From PALSA-505 sp036267135 (lineage in GTDB: Bacteria; Actinomycetota; Actinomycetes; Streptosporangiales; Streptosporangiaceae), in the NCBI GenBank assembly GCA_036267135.1, contig DATAWQ010000139.1, positions 1-64,000 on the forward strand: 64,000 nt of DNA, written 5' to 3'. The notes below the pieces were generated by a model. The model searched no databases and was not told where the DNA came from. It saw only the letters and a list, made by a program, of their open reading frames with translations. Shown here piece by piece: positions 1 through 8,539 of this stretch. The translations under genes were made by a program, and so were the position numbers. Every line of letters begins with the position of its first letter. The first letter of the stretch is position 1.

Positions 1-1
1 G

Positions 2-190
2 GTCGGGCTGTGGCGGGTACGCCGGTGGGCGCAGACCCCGACGTACATGGTGCAGTTCTTCTCGCTGGTGATCGGGATCGGGCAGCTGCACACGCTTCCG
101 GGCCTGATGATCCCGGTGATCGCCGCCGCGGTGGTCACGCTGATCGCGGTCTCGCTCCCGGAGAGTCGGGCGCGGCTGGGCGGGATCTGA
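2..190 (+). CDS. C-terminal end of an integral membrane protein, probably a transporter
   Basis: The window opens inside this frame, so only the last 62 residues are present. They contain two hydrophobic stretches, one following a TYMVQFF motif and a second made mostly of A, V, I and L. The protein then ends in the short polar tail PESRARLGGI. Such an ending is common in major-facilitator transporters, but the fragment is too short to assign a family. It converges on the sigma-factor gene with only two bases between the stop codons. Confidence 0.45.
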   Translation, partial: VGLWRVRRWAQTPTYMVQFFSLVIGIGQLHTLPGLMIPVIAAAVVTLIAVSLPESRARLGGI

Positions 191-192
191 GG

Positions 193-990
193 TCAGTCCT
201 CGGCGAGCAGTCCCTCGCGCAGCTGGGCGAGGGTGCGGGCCAGCAGCCGCGACACGTGCATCTGCGAGATGCCGAGCCGTTCGCCGATCTCGGCCTGGGT
301 CAGGTTGCCGTAGAAGCGGAGCAGCAGGATGCGCTGTTCCCTGGTCGGCAGCTCACCCCAGTGCGCCGTCACGGCTTCCATGTCCACGGTGTGCTGCACC
401 TGCTCGTCTTCCACGCCCAGCACGTCGGCGAGCTCGTTGCTGTCCTCACGCTCCGACAGCGGCGCGTCGAGCGAGTAGACGTGGAACACCACGTCGGCCC
501 GGCGGGCTTCGAGCAGTTCGCTCTCGGTCACCCCGAGGTGGCTGGCCAGCTCGGGTTCGGTGGGCTCGCGGCCGAGCCGGTGGGTGAGCACCTCCGTGGC
601 CGCCCGCATCTCCAGCAACAGTTCCTGGGCAGCCCGCCGGACGTGCACCTGCCAGCGCTTGTCGCGGAAGTGCCGCTTGATCTCGCCGGTGATGCACGGC
701 TGCGCGTAGGCCGACAGGCTCGTGCCCACCACCGGGTTGAAATTATTGATCGCCTTGATCAGGCCGACGTACCCGACCTGCATCAGGTCCTCGACCGGCT
801 CGGGACTGTCCATGTACCGCCGGACGCAGGACCTGACCAGCTTGGAGTACCTGCTCACTAGGATGTCGCAGGCCTGCTCGCGGCGATCGCTCTGCCGTGG
901 CATGGCCTGCATGACGGTCAGCAGTTCGAGGTCGTCGAGGCTGTCCAGTGGCTGGTTCGGCGACGGGCTAAGCGGCGTAACGGTTGTCAT
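193..990 (-). CDS. sigF: RNA polymerase sigma factor, SigB/SigF/SigG family
   Basis: A 265-residue group 3 sigma factor. Region 2 lies at about residues 45-125 and includes the core-binding and -10-recognition helices (DLMQVGYVGLIKAINNF). Region 3 follows (REPTEPELASHLG). Region 4 near the C-terminus has a clear helix-turn-helix (LTQAEIGERLGISQMHVSRL) that would contact the -35 box. Family members direct general-stress or developmental transcription and are usually held by an RsbW-type anti-sigma factor; none is encoded here, although STAS-domain proteins occur at 34.4 and 50.1 kb. The ATG at 990 has a GGGAG ribosome site five bases upstream. The subgroup (SigB, SigF or SigG) cannot be fixed by eye. 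It is the natural candidate to read the GTTT/GGGTA promoters found throughout the window. Confidence 0.9.
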   Translation of the reverse strand: MTTVTPLSPSPNQPLDSLDDLELLTVMQAMPRQSDRREQACDILVSRYSKLVRSCVRRYMDSPEPVEDLMQVGYVGLIKAINNFNPVVGTSLSAYAQPCITGEIKRHFRDKRWQVHVRRAAQELLLEMRAATEVLTHRLGREPTEPELASHLGVTESELLEARRADVVFHVYSLDAPLSEREDSNELADVLGVEDEQVQHTVDMEAVTAHWGELPTREQRILLLRFYGNLTQAEIGERLGISQMHVSRLLARTLAQLREGLLAED

Positions 991-1031
991 CTCATCTCCC
1001 AGAGCAAGAAATGCCTTGCTGCCCGGGAGTG

Positions 1032-1055
1032 GTGCCCGCCCCTACGGGATTAAAC
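1032..1055 (-). promoter_or_regulatory. Possible SigB/F-type promoter of the sigma-factor gene
   Basis: GTTT, 14 bases, then GGGCAC, reading toward the sigma gene about 42 bases downstream. The -10 departs from GGGTA at one position, so autoregulation is possible but not strongly supported. Confidence 0.3.
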
Positions 1056-1101
1056 ATGTGAATTTCGCCGGCGGTCGCGGACCAGCACCTGACCTGGGGA
1101 C

Positions 1102-1527
1102 TCAGCGGCCTCTGGCGGCGACAAAGACCTGGCCGGGCGGGCAGTCGGCGCCGATCGGCTGCCCCTTGGGCGGCGACGAGGTCTGGTGGGCCGCTGCGCT
1201 GGCCGTGCCCGCACGGATAGGCGTGCAGCTTCCCTGCGCGTGGTCCTGACCGATCAGGATCACCACGGCCAGCAGCGCTGCCGCGGCGGCCGGGATTAGC
1301 AGCAGGCCGCGTAGCCGCCAGCGGAACCAGCGGCGGACGAGGCCGCGGACGGTCAATCTGAGCCAGCCCAGCCGTTTGCGTTTGACGCGTTCGACCGGAG
1401 GGATGGCCTCGTCCTTGGTGAGCCGCGTGAAAATCATGAACTTAGCCACCAGGCGCGGGTCTGACCTGCGCAATGAGCTATGCATCGCGGTCAGCACGCG
1501 CTGCTGCCGCCGGCTGGTGAGAATCAT
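1102..1527 (-). CDS. DUF3040-type single-pass membrane protein
   Basis: A 141-residue protein opening with SRRQQRVLTAMHSSLRRSDP and continuing to a FTRLTKDEA segment, the pattern I associate with the actinobacterial DUF3040 family. An arginine-rich stretch (residues about 60-78) precedes one transmembrane helix (LLLIPAAAAALLAVVILIG). A roughly 40-residue tail follows with two cysteines that could pair outside the membrane; this tail is longer than in simple DUF3040 proteins. I chose the ATG at 1527 because GGGGAGG lies about ten bases upstream; an in-frame start at 1554 has no such site. It is divergent from the WhiB-like gene. Function is unknown. Confidence 0.75.
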   Translation of the reverse strand: MILTSRRQQRVLTAMHSSLRRSDPRLVAKFMIFTRLTKDEAIPPVERVKRKRLGWLRLTVRGLVRRWFRWRLRGLLLIPAAAAALLAVVILIGQDHAQGSCTPIRAGTASAAAHQTSSPPKGQPIGADCPPGQVFVAARGR

Positions 1528-1725
1528 GTCCTGACTGCCTCCCCGCGGGGGCACTACCCGGGTGTTGCCGTTTCATCCATGGCGGGCCCAGCCGCATGTG
1601 GAGCTGGGGTCTGCGTTTGCCAGGATTTGACCTTGAACTGGCGTGTACTTCCGCCCGTTATGGGCAGCGAGGGTGGACCAAGCTCCGGCCGGGAGCTGAA
1701 CATCCAGCGATACTCCGAGGTGAGA

Positions 1726-2019
1726 ATGCCCGCGACGATCCGCTATGCGGACCCCAACGGCTGGGCCACCCAAGGCGCGTGCCGGCTCAGCGATTCCGAG
1801 CTGTTCTTCCCTGTCTCATCGGTCGGCCGCAGCGCCGGCCAGGTGGCCAGGGCCAAGGCGGTCTGCCTGCGCTGCCCCGTCCGGGGCGAGTGCCTAGACT
1901 TCGCCCTTGAGTCCGGCCAGGACTACGGCGTGTGGGGCGGAACCAGCGAGGACGAGCGGCGCACCATGCGCCGCCGCCAGTTGCGCCAACGCCGCGCGAC
2001 GACCCGCCAGAGCGCCTGA
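1726..2019 (+). CDS. WhiB-like iron-sulfur transcriptional regulator
   Basis: A 97-residue Wbl protein. The four cluster-binding cysteines are visible as one in GACRLS and three in VCLRCPVRGEC (C-x2-C-x5-C). They are followed by the family's G-[VI]-WGG turn in YGVWGGTSEDER and a basic C-terminal tail (RRRQLRQRRATTR) that would contact DNA or partner sigma factor. Wbl proteins hold an oxygen- or nitric-oxide-sensitive [4Fe-4S] cluster and usually act with region 4 of a sigma factor. The open frame extends much further upstream, but the ATG at 1726, preceded by GAGGTGA, fits the usual length. The following gene starts 18 bases after the stop, so co-transcription is likely. Confidence 0.92.
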   Translation: MPATIRYADPNGWATQGACRLSDSELFFPVSSVGRSAGQVARAKAVCLRCPVRGECLDFALESGQDYGVWGGTSEDERRTMRRRQLRQRRATTRQSA

Positions 2020-2037
2020 TCACAAGCGAGGAGGCCC

Positions 2038-2358
2038 ATGAGCGAGCAGCCGGACGACCAGGAAACCGGCCACGAGGCGTCGGTGAACCAGTCCAAGCAC
2101 GAGCCGACGCCCGCCAGTCACGACGCCGACAGCGGCCAGCTGGCCACGGCCCACCCGGCCACCGGGCCCGACGGGCCCACCGTGCCCGGCGACGCGGTGC
2201 GGGACATGATGGGCGGCCCGTCCCCGCAGGGCGACACGCCCGACGCGCCGGGGACCCAGATCGCCGCGGCCGACGAGGGCGAACAGGGGCCGAAGGCCCG
2301 CTACGTGGCCAACGCGGTACCCGGTAAGCCCGACGGCGAGGTGGATACGCGATCCTGA
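2038..2358 (+). CDS. Small hydrophilic protein of unknown function
   Basis: A 106-residue acidic, proline- and glycine-rich sequence with no hydrophobic segment and no cysteine, probably disordered. A good GAGGAGG ribosome site precedes the ATG, and the spacing to WhiB-like and NDH-2 genes suggests a small operon. The composition is reminiscent of stress-induced hydrophilic proteins, but I recognise no family. Confidence 0.65.
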   Translation: MSEQPDDQETGHEASVNQSKHEPTPASHDADSGQLATAHPATGPDGPTVPGDAVRDMMGGPSPQGDTPDAPGTQIAAADEGEQGPKARYVANAVPGKPDGEVDTRS

Positions 2359-2391
2359 TCTCGTGTACGCGCACCGATCGCGGGAGGTCTG

Positions 2392-3699
2392 ATGGTGGGC
2401 ACACGAGAGAACGCACAACCCCAGGATGCACGGGGCCAGGACGCGCCCAGCGTGGTCGTGGTGGGGGCAGGCTTCGCGGGCGTGTCCTCGCTCAAGACCC
2501 TGGCCAAGGGCGGGCTGCGCGTCACGCTGGTCGACCAGAACATCTACAGCACCTTCCAGCCGCTGCTCTACCAGGTGGCCACCGCCGGCCTGAACCCGGG
2601 CGACGTCGCGTATCCCACCCGCGGCTTCACCCACCGCTACGGTGTGCGGTTCCGCCGGGGCGAACTGGCCGCCGTCGACACCACGGCCAGGCAGGTGCGG
2701 CTGGCCGACGGCGGTCAGCTCGGCTATGACTACCTGATCATCGCCACCGGCGTGTCCGCGGCCTACTTCGGCATCGACGGCGCGGAGAGGAACAGCCTGG
2801 CCCTGTACACCCGCCGCGACGCCATCAAGCTGCGGGACCATCTGATGGCCGGGCTGGAACGGCTGAGCGCCGAGACGGCGGACGGCCGGACCCAGGACGA
2901 GGTAGTGATCACGGTGGTCGGCGGCGGCGCGACCGGCGTCGAGGTGGCCGGCACGCTGGCCGAACTGCGCAACATCGCGCTGTCCGCCGCCTACCCGGAG
3001 ATCGACCCGGCCCGGCTGACGATCCGGCTGGTCGAGCTCGGCCCGTACCTGATCCCGCCGTTCAGCGCCTCGCTGCGCGACTACGCCTACCGGCAGCTCG
3101 TCAAGCGCGGCGTGGACGTCCGGCTGAAGACCCAGATTCGCGAGGTCACGCCCGACTCGGTGATCGTCTCCGACGGCCAGTCGCTGCACAGCGACATCAC
3201 CGTGTGGGCGGCCGGGGTGGCCGCGCCGCCCGCCGCCGCGCACTGGGGCCTGCCGCAGGGCAAAAACGGGCGCATCCTGACCGGCCCGGACCTGCGGGTG
3301 AAGGGGGAGGAGCGGGTCTTCGCGATCGGTGACGTCGCGCTCGTCGAAGACGACCCGGTGCCCGAGCTGGCCCAGCCGGCCATCCAGGCCGGCCGGCACG
3401 CGGCCCAGCAGGTCAGGCGCCTGGTGGCGGGGGAGGCGACGACCACCTTCCACTACCACGACAAGGGCATCATGGCCACGATCGGGCGCCGCAGCGCCGT
3501 GGTCCAGCTGGGCCACGGGATCAAGTTCGGCGGCACGCTGGCCTGGTTCGCCTGGCTGGGACTGCACATCGTCACGCTGCTCGGCAACAGGAACCGGGTC
3601 TCGGCGCTGCTCAACCTGTCCTGGCGCTACCTGACCTGGCGGCACGGCGGCGGCCTGATCGTCGGCGATGACCCGCCGAAGGACGCGGAGGGGGCGTGA
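2392..3699 (+). CDS. ndh: Type II NADH:quinone oxidoreductase (NDH-2-like)
   Basis: A 435-residue flavoprotein expected to pass electrons from NADH to membrane quinone without pumping protons. The FAD-binding GAGFAG lies at residues 25-30, the NADH-binding GGGATG at 177-182, and the second FAD contact GDVALVED begins near residue 313. QPLLYQVATAGL near residue 57 is the usual NDH-2 motif after the first Rossmann segment. The C-terminal part (about 378-410, WFAWLGLHIVTLLGN) is amphipathic to hydrophobic and should anchor the enzyme to the inner face of the membrane. The ATG has GGGAGG close upstream. It follows the hydrophilic-protein gene and converges with the GMC gene. Confidence 0.88.
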   Translation: MVGTRENAQPQDARGQDAPSVVVVGAGFAGVSSLKTLAKGGLRVTLVDQNIYSTFQPLLYQVATAGLNPGDVAYPTRGFTHRYGVRFRRGELAAVDTTARQVRLADGGQLGYDYLIIATGVSAAYFGIDGAERNSLALYTRRDAIKLRDHLMAGLERLSAETADGRTQDEVVITVVGGGATGVEVAGTLAELRNIALSAAYPEIDPARLTIRLVELGPYLIPPFSASLRDYAYRQLVKRGVDVRLKTQIREVTPDSVIVSDGQSLHSDITVWAAGVAAPPAAAHWGLPQGKNGRILTGPDLRVKGEERVFAIGDVALVEDDPVPELAQPAIQAGRHAAQQVRRLVAGEATTTFHYHDKGIMATIGRRSAVVQLGHGIKFGGTLAWFAWLGLHIVTLLGNRNRVSALLNLSWRYLTWRHGGGLIVGDDPPKDAEGA

Positions 3700-3777
3700 G
3701 CGGCGGGGTGCCTGCGCCGGGACAAGGCCGCCACCGAGGTGGTGCGGGAAACCCCGGTGGACCCATCATGACCAAGC

Positions 3778-5400
3778 TCAGCCGCTGATCAGGCGATCGG
3801 CGGCGCGGGCCGCCACCGCCATGATGGTCAGGGCCGGGTTGGCGCTGCCCTGGGTGGGCAGCACGCTGCCGTCGGTGATGTACAGGTTGGGCACCGCGAA
3901 GCTGCGGCAGTCACGGTCCACCACGCCGTCCCGTTCGCTGGCGGCCATCCTGGCCCCGCCGACCAGGTGGGCGTACCGCTTGATGGTGATCACCTCGTCG
4001 GCGCCGGCCGCGTGCAGGATCTCCTCCATCACCTGCTGGGCGGCCTGGACCAGTTGCTGGTCGTTGTCGCACTGGGAGTAGGAGAACCTGGCCACCGGCA
4101 GCCCGTGCCGGTCCTGCTCGTCGGCCAGGGTGACCCGGTTGTCCGGCAAGGCCAGGAACTCACACAGCGCGCCCAGGCAGGACCAGTGCACGTAGTCGCT
4201 CATGTACTCGCGCAGCGCCGGCCCCCAGTGGCCCTGCGCGGCCACGTGCTCGGCCCAGGTGATCGGCAGCGGGGACACGGTCTGAATGGAGAACCCGCGC
4301 TTATACGGCTTGGCCGGGTCGGTCTCGTAGAACTGCTCGCTGCTGACCTCGGGCGGCGGCGCCTTGTACATCCGCACCTCGGCGTCGAACCGGCCCGCTG
4401 TCTGCGGCGCCCCCTGCACCATCAGGTAGCGCCCGACCTGGTCGAATTCGTTGCACAGGCCGTCGGGGAAGCGCTTGGACGCCGACAGCAGGAGCAGCCG
4501 CGGCGTCTCGATCGAGTAGCCGGCCACCGCCACCGCGCGGGCCCGCTGGAAGCGCCGCACCCCGTCGCGGACGTAGTGCACCCCGGTGGCCAGGCCGGTC
4601 CGCTCGTCGGTCTCGATCCTGGTCACCATCGCGTTGGCCCGGATCTCGGCGCCGTGCGCGAGCGCGTCGGGTATGTGCGTGATCAGCGGCGACGCCTTGG
4701 CGTTGACCTTGCATCCCTGCAGGCAGAAGCCCCGGTAGATGCAATGCGGCCGGTTGCCGAACCGCCCGTTGGATATCGCGACCGGGCCGACCTTGGCGGT
4801 GATCCCGGCCACGGCGGCGCCGCGCAGGAAAATCTCCCCGTTGCCGCCGACCGGGTGCGGGCTGTGCGGGTACCGGTGCGGATCACCCCACGGCCAGTGC
4901 TCGCCCGCCACCGGAAGCTCGGCCTCCAGGTCGTGGTAGTAAGGCCTGAGGTCCTCGTACAAGATCGGCCAGTCCGCGCCCACCCCGTCGTCGGTGCAGG
5001 TAGAGAAGTCGCTGGGGTGAAACCGCGGCGTGTAGCCGGCGTAATGCACCATCGACCCGCCCACGCCGCGGCCGGAGTTGTTCGAGCCCAGCGGCACCGG
5101 GTCGGTGCCGTCGATCACCCGCGGCTCGGTCCAGTACAGGTGGTGCGAGCCCGCCTCGTCGCTCACCCAGTCGGCGTCCGGATCCCAGAACGGGCCGGCG
5201 TCCAGGCCGACCACCCGCCAGCCGCGCCGGGCCAGCCGCTGCAGCAGCGTGCTGCCGCCCGCCCCGCAGCCGACCACAGCCAGGTCGACCTCGTCGGTGT
5301 CGTCGAACCGGCGCATGTCCTCACGCAGCCGGTGGTTGGTCCTGGTGCCATCGTTGGGCAGCAGCCAGGCTGAGGCATTACGGGAATGAACGGTGGCCAT
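3778..5400 (-). CDS. GMC-family oxidoreductase (gluconate/alcohol dehydrogenase large subunit type)
   Basis: A 540-residue FAD enzyme. The dinucleotide motif GCGAGG is at residues 44-49. A GRGVGGSMVHYAGYTPR segment fits the second GMC signature. The C-terminus has PTQGSANPALTIMAVAARA, the usual FAD-contacting end. Cysteines in the HCIYRGFCLQGCK segment resemble those of the membrane-bound gluconate dehydrogenase large subunit. The start at 5400 overlaps the stop of the upstream subunit-3 gene by one base (TGATG), showing translational coupling. With that small subunit it probably oxidises a sugar, sugar acid or alcohol and delivers electrons to quinone. The substrate is unknown, and no cytochrome subunit is encoded nearby. 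Confidence 0.85.
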   Translation of the reverse strand: MATVHSRNASAWLLPNDGTRTNHRLREDMRRFDDTDEVDLAVVGCGAGGSTLLQRLARRGWRVVGLDAGPFWDPDADWVSDEAGSHHLYWTEPRVIDGTDPVPLGSNNSGRGVGGSMVHYAGYTPRFHPSDFSTCTDDGVGADWPILYEDLRPYYHDLEAELPVAGEHWPWGDPHRYPHSPHPVGGNGEIFLRGAAVAGITAKVGPVAISNGRFGNRPHCIYRGFCLQGCKVNAKASPLITHIPDALAHGAEIRANAMVTRIETDERTGLATGVHYVRDGVRRFQRARAVAVAGYSIETPRLLLLSASKRFPDGLCNEFDQVGRYLMVQGAPQTAGRFDAEVRMYKAPPPEVSSEQFYETDPAKPYKRGFSIQTVSPLPITWAEHVAAQGHWGPALREYMSDYVHWSCLGALCEFLALPDNRVTLADEQDRHGLPVARFSYSQCDNDQQLVQAAQQVMEEILHAAGADEVITIKRYAHLVGGARMAASERDGVVDRDCRSFAVPNLYITDGSVLPTQGSANPALTIMAVAARAADRLISG

Positions 5401-6068
5401 CAGAACCTTTCGCGGACGGGATCGTCGCCCGGGTGATGATCGGCCACCTCGAACGGCTCGCGGGAGTCCACGCCCAGGTTCTTGTAGCCACGCGGGTACG
5501 CCGGGCCGGAGAAGCCGATCTCGTCCCAGACCGTCGGGTGGGAGTAGAAGGCCGTGCAGGCGTAGCGGGTCCACAGGCTCCACACGCGGGTCGCGTTCAG
5601 GTCGTGCCAGTCATGGCTTCCGCCATCCAAGCCAGCACTATTCTGGACGGCCTGGATGAGCGTGCGCTGGCTATCGGGGTCGCAGCGGGCGAAGCTCGCG
5701 CCGAACTTGGCCTCGGCGTCTTCATCCAGGTAGCGCAGCGTGTCTTTCCAGGCCTGGACGTCCTCGGGCATGTCCGCGTACCGCCAGCCGTCCGTCTCGC
5801 CCCGGGCCAGCCTGGCGTCGATCAGCCCCACGACCGGTATGCGGCCCGGGGTCTCACCGGCCTGGCCCAGCAACTGGTCGCACAGCGCCGTCGCGGTCGC
5901 TTCCTCGTCCTGGGTGAAGAAACTCAGTTCCTGCGGGATGCGCAGCCGGTCCAGCACCACGCCCGCGGTGACCGGATCCCAGTGCCTGGACCGCGCGGTC
6001 ACGTCAAAGCCGGGGAATCTGCCGTCCCAGCCGCCCGGGCTACCGCTACGGTCCTGCCCGCCGTTCAC
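5400..6068 (-). CDS. Gluconate 2-dehydrogenase subunit 3-like protein
   Basis: A 222-residue protein of the family that partners GMC dehydrogenases. Recognisable segments are FFTQDEEATATALCDQLL near residue 45 and, near the C-terminus, HPTVWDEIGFSGPAYPRGY. No twin-arginine signal is visible, unlike many periplasmic homologues. I chose the GTG at 6068, which overlaps the stop codon of the upstream membrane-protein gene (GTGA); the longer in-frame extension lies inside that gene. It should assist folding, export or electron transfer of the GMC subunit encoded immediately downstream. Confidence 0.8.
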   Translation of the reverse strand: MNGGQDRSGSPGGWDGRFPGFDVTARSRHWDPVTAGVVLDRLRIPQELSFFTQDEEATATALCDQLLGQAGETPGRIPVVGLIDARLARGETDGWRYADMPEDVQAWKDTLRYLDEDAEAKFGASFARCDPDSQRTLIQAVQNSAGLDGGSHDWHDLNATRVWSLWTRYACTAFYSHPTVWDEIGFSGPAYPRGYKNLGVDSREPFEVADHHPGDDPVRERF

Positions 6069-6520
6069 TGCTCGCGGCGCAGGACCGCGGCCAGCAGTCC
6101 CATGCCGCCCACCACCGTCACCAGCAGCGGGGCGAGCAGCGGCGGCCCCATCTCCATGTTGTAGCGGGGGTTGGACCAGCCGCCCGGTTTCTGGGCGATG
6201 CCCCGGGCGTGCAGGTAGGTGCCCTGCAGCCCGTTCAGCACGATGGCCGCGGACGCGACGGGCAGCGCGGTCTTGGCCATCCGGCGGCTGAAGAAGCCCG
6301 CCACTCCCGCGACCGCCCCCACCGGGCCGAGGGCCACCGGCAGCCACATCATCTTGTTGCCGAAACTGGCGCTGTCGTGCTCGAAGAAGATCTCGGCCGC
6401 GGTCACCAGCGCACCCGCGGCGGTCAGGGCCGACAGGCCGCGCTCGAAGTGGCCGGTCTCGATGTTGTGCACGATCCGGTCGATGCCGTGGTGCCGGGCC
6501 GCCGGGCGCGTGGCTCGCAT
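6065..6520 (-). CDS. Membrane protein of the gluconate-dehydrogenase-like operon
   Basis: A 151-residue protein with four probable transmembrane helices, the clearest being residues 31-45, 62-80, 84-98 and 128-146. The N-terminus is polar with two histidines (RHHGID). It sits between the pyruvate oxidase and the GMC pair, 13 bases after the oxidase gene and overlapping subunit 3 by four bases. That position suggests it anchors or wires the dehydrogenase to the membrane. I do not recognise the family. Confidence 0.7.
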   Translation of the reverse strand: MRATRPAARHHGIDRIVHNIETGHFERGLSALTAAGALVTAAEIFFEHDSASFGNKMMWLPVALGPVGAVAGVAGFFSRRMAKTALPVASAAIVLNGLQGTYLHARGIAQKPGGWSNPRYNMEMGPPLLAPLLVTVVGGMGLLAAVLRREQ

Positions 6521-6533
6521 GGGAAGGTCTCGC

Positions 6534-8300
6534 CTACCCCTTCAGCTCGTTGATCTTGTCCTTGAACAGGGTCGTGGCGATGGTGACCTTGTGCGGCTGG
6601 CCCCGCAGGAACGCCTCGGTGAACTTCTTGGCCTGCGCGTACTCGATCTTGCCGGGCAGCGGCGGCTCCTCGGCGTTCACGTTGACGTCGAGCAGGGCGG
6701 GCCCGGCGTGGGCCAGCACCCGCCGCACCGCGCCGCGGACGTCCTCGGCCCGCTCCACCTTGACGCCCAGGGCGCCGTTGGCCTCGGCCAGCGCCGCGTA
6801 GTTCACGAACGGCTCCGGGTAGCGCACCCCGTACTCGGGATAGCCGAGCACCATCTGCTCCCACAGGATCTGGCCCAGCGAGTTGTTGTTGTTGATGACG
6901 ATCTTCACCGGCAGCTTGTGCTGGATGGCGGTGATGAACTCGGCCATCAGCATGGAGAATCCGCCGTCGCCGACGTAGCCGATGACCTGCCGCCCGGGAA
7001 AGGCGTGCTGGATGCCGATCGCGTACGGCATGCCGGGCGCCATCGTGGCCAGGTTGCCGGACAGGAAGAACTCCCGGCCGCCGCGGATCGTCCACTGCCG
7101 CGCCGCCCAGGTGGCGATCGAGCCGCTGTCGCAGGTCAGCACCGCATCGTCGGCGGCCAGTTCGTCCAGCACGGACACCACGTACTGCGGCGCGATGGGG
7201 TTGCGGCCCGGGTCGGCCTGCACCGACATCTTCTTGCGCCAGTCCGCCATCTCTTTCTGGTACTTCTTCAGGAACTTGCCGTCCCCGCGGTGCTTGAGCA
7301 GCGGGAGCAGGGCCGCCAGGCCTTCCTTGGCGTCGCCGACCACGGGCACCTCGGTGGCGATCCTGGCCCCGGCCCTGGCCGGGTCGGCCTCGATTTGCCC
7401 CACCCGCACCTGGCCCGGCTCGGGCAGATGCTTGGTGTAGGGGAAGTTGGTGCCGACCAGGAGCAGCGTGTCGATCTCGTCCATCAGGTCCTCGGACGGT
7501 TTGGTGCCGAGCAGCCCGATCCCGCCGGTGGTGTACGGGGAGTCGTCGGGCACGGTGGCTTTGCCGGACAGCGTCTTGACGATCGGCGCGCCGAGTGTCT
7601 CGGCCAGCGTCAGCAGTTCCTCCCTGGCGTGCAGCGCGCCCGCGCCGGCCAGAATGGCGATCTTCTTCCCGTCGTTGATCAGATCGGCAAGCCGCTGCAG
7701 ATCTTCCTCGCGCGGGCGGCCTGGCGCCTTGAGCATGATCGGCGAGGTCCGCGGCGGGCTGGCCGGCGCCACGTGCGCCCAGGGGTCGGCGTCCGCGTCG
7801 GCCACCTGGATGTCGTTGGGGAAGGTGAGGTGGGCCACCCCGCGCCGCGCGTAGGCGGTGCGGATGGCGGTGTCGATCACACCGGGCAGTTGCGCCGGGT
7901 TGTAGATCATCTGGTCGTACTCGGCCACGTCGGCGTACAGCTTGTCCAGCGCGACCTCCTGCTGGTAGCCGGTGCCGAGCACCGAGGTCTCCTGCATGCC
8001 GGTGATGGCCAGCACCGGCATGTGGTCCAGCTTGGCGTCGTACAGCCCGTTCAGCAGGTGGATGCCGCCCGGCCCCGAGGTGGCCAGGCACACCCCGATC
8101 TTGCCGGTGGCCTTCGCGTAGCCGGTGGCCATGAAGGCCGCGGCCTCCTCGTGGTGGACGAGCACGAATTTGACCTTGTCCTGGTGGCGCCGCAGCCCCT
8201 CCATGATTCCGTTGATGCCGTCGCCCGGAATGCCGAAGACGGTGTCCACGCCCCATTCGGCCAGCCGCTCGATCAATGCCTCGGAAACGATCTGCCCCAC
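6534..8300 (-). CDS. poxB: Thiamine-diphosphate enzyme, pyruvate:quinone oxidoreductase type
   Basis: A 588-residue enzyme of the acetolactate synthase/pyruvate oxidase superfamily, with N-terminal pyrimidine-binding, central FAD/DHS-like and C-terminal diphosphate-binding domains. The catalytic-glutamate region reads VLVHHEEAAAFMATGYAK, and the diphosphate motif GDGGFS begins near residue 444 and runs to INNNN. Absence of an acetolactate-synthase small subunit and presence of respiratory dehydrogenases nearby favour a PoxB-like role, converting pyruvate to acetate and CO2 with quinone as acceptor. I chose the GTG at 8300, which follows GGAGG by nine bases and starts the conserved domain (VGQIVSEALIERL); the frame can be read 43 codons further upstream. 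It is first in a four-gene leftward operon. Confidence 0.82.
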   Translation of the reverse strand: MGQIVSEALIERLAEWGVDTVFGIPGDGINGIMEGLRRHQDKVKFVLVHHEEAAAFMATGYAKATGKIGVCLATSGPGGIHLLNGLYDAKLDHMPVLAITGMQETSVLGTGYQQEVALDKLYADVAEYDQMIYNPAQLPGVIDTAIRTAYARRGVAHLTFPNDIQVADADADPWAHVAPASPPRTSPIMLKAPGRPREEDLQRLADLINDGKKIAILAGAGALHAREELLTLAETLGAPIVKTLSGKATVPDDSPYTTGGIGLLGTKPSEDLMDEIDTLLLVGTNFPYTKHLPEPGQVRVGQIEADPARAGARIATEVPVVGDAKEGLAALLPLLKHRGDGKFLKKYQKEMADWRKKMSVQADPGRNPIAPQYVVSVLDELAADDAVLTCDSGSIATWAARQWTIRGGREFFLSGNLATMAPGMPYAIGIQHAFPGRQVIGYVGDGGFSMLMAEFITAIQHKLPVKIVINNNNSLGQILWEQMVLGYPEYGVRYPEPFVNYAALAEANGALGVKVERAEDVRGAVRRVLAHAGPALLDVNVNAEEPPLPGKIEYAQAKKFTEAFLRGQPHKVTIATTLFKDKINELKG

Positions 8301-8422
8301 AGCTCCTGACCTCCCAGGTCTTGCGTGCCCGTCCCACCGTCCCGCGGCGGCGTCGACGCTCACTGTCCGCCAGGACGGTGGCCAAACATGGCGGCGCGCC
8401 AGGGTTCGTTGCTCATTGTGTC

Positions 8423-8539
8423 TTGACATGTGCTCCGTGTGATGTTTTAACCGGATTAACAGGTACTTCAGATGTTTAGCCAGACAGGGGGCCGCTGGGC
8501 GGTCTCCTGTCTGGCGAGGCTTCGGACACTGGAGGAGTT
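8423..8539 (+). promoter_or_regulatory. Upstream module of secreted-protein unit 1
   Basis: TTGACA at 8423-8428 could be a -35 box. Two similar boxes follow, GATGTTTTAACC at 8441 and GATGTTTAGCC at 8471, whose starts are exactly 30 bases apart, with ACTTC just before the second. A perfect 10-base-pair inverted repeat (GCCAGACAGG at 8479, CCTGTCTGGC at 8506) lies in the presumed leader. GGAGGA precedes the TTG start. The same arrangement recurs before the other two paralogues. Confidence 0.6.

Noticed and set aside
6534..6539. GGGTAG 13 bases before the membrane-protein start at 6520
   Set aside because: The TAG is the stop codon of the poxB-like gene and no GNNT lies 14-16 bases upstream, so a chance match is more likely.
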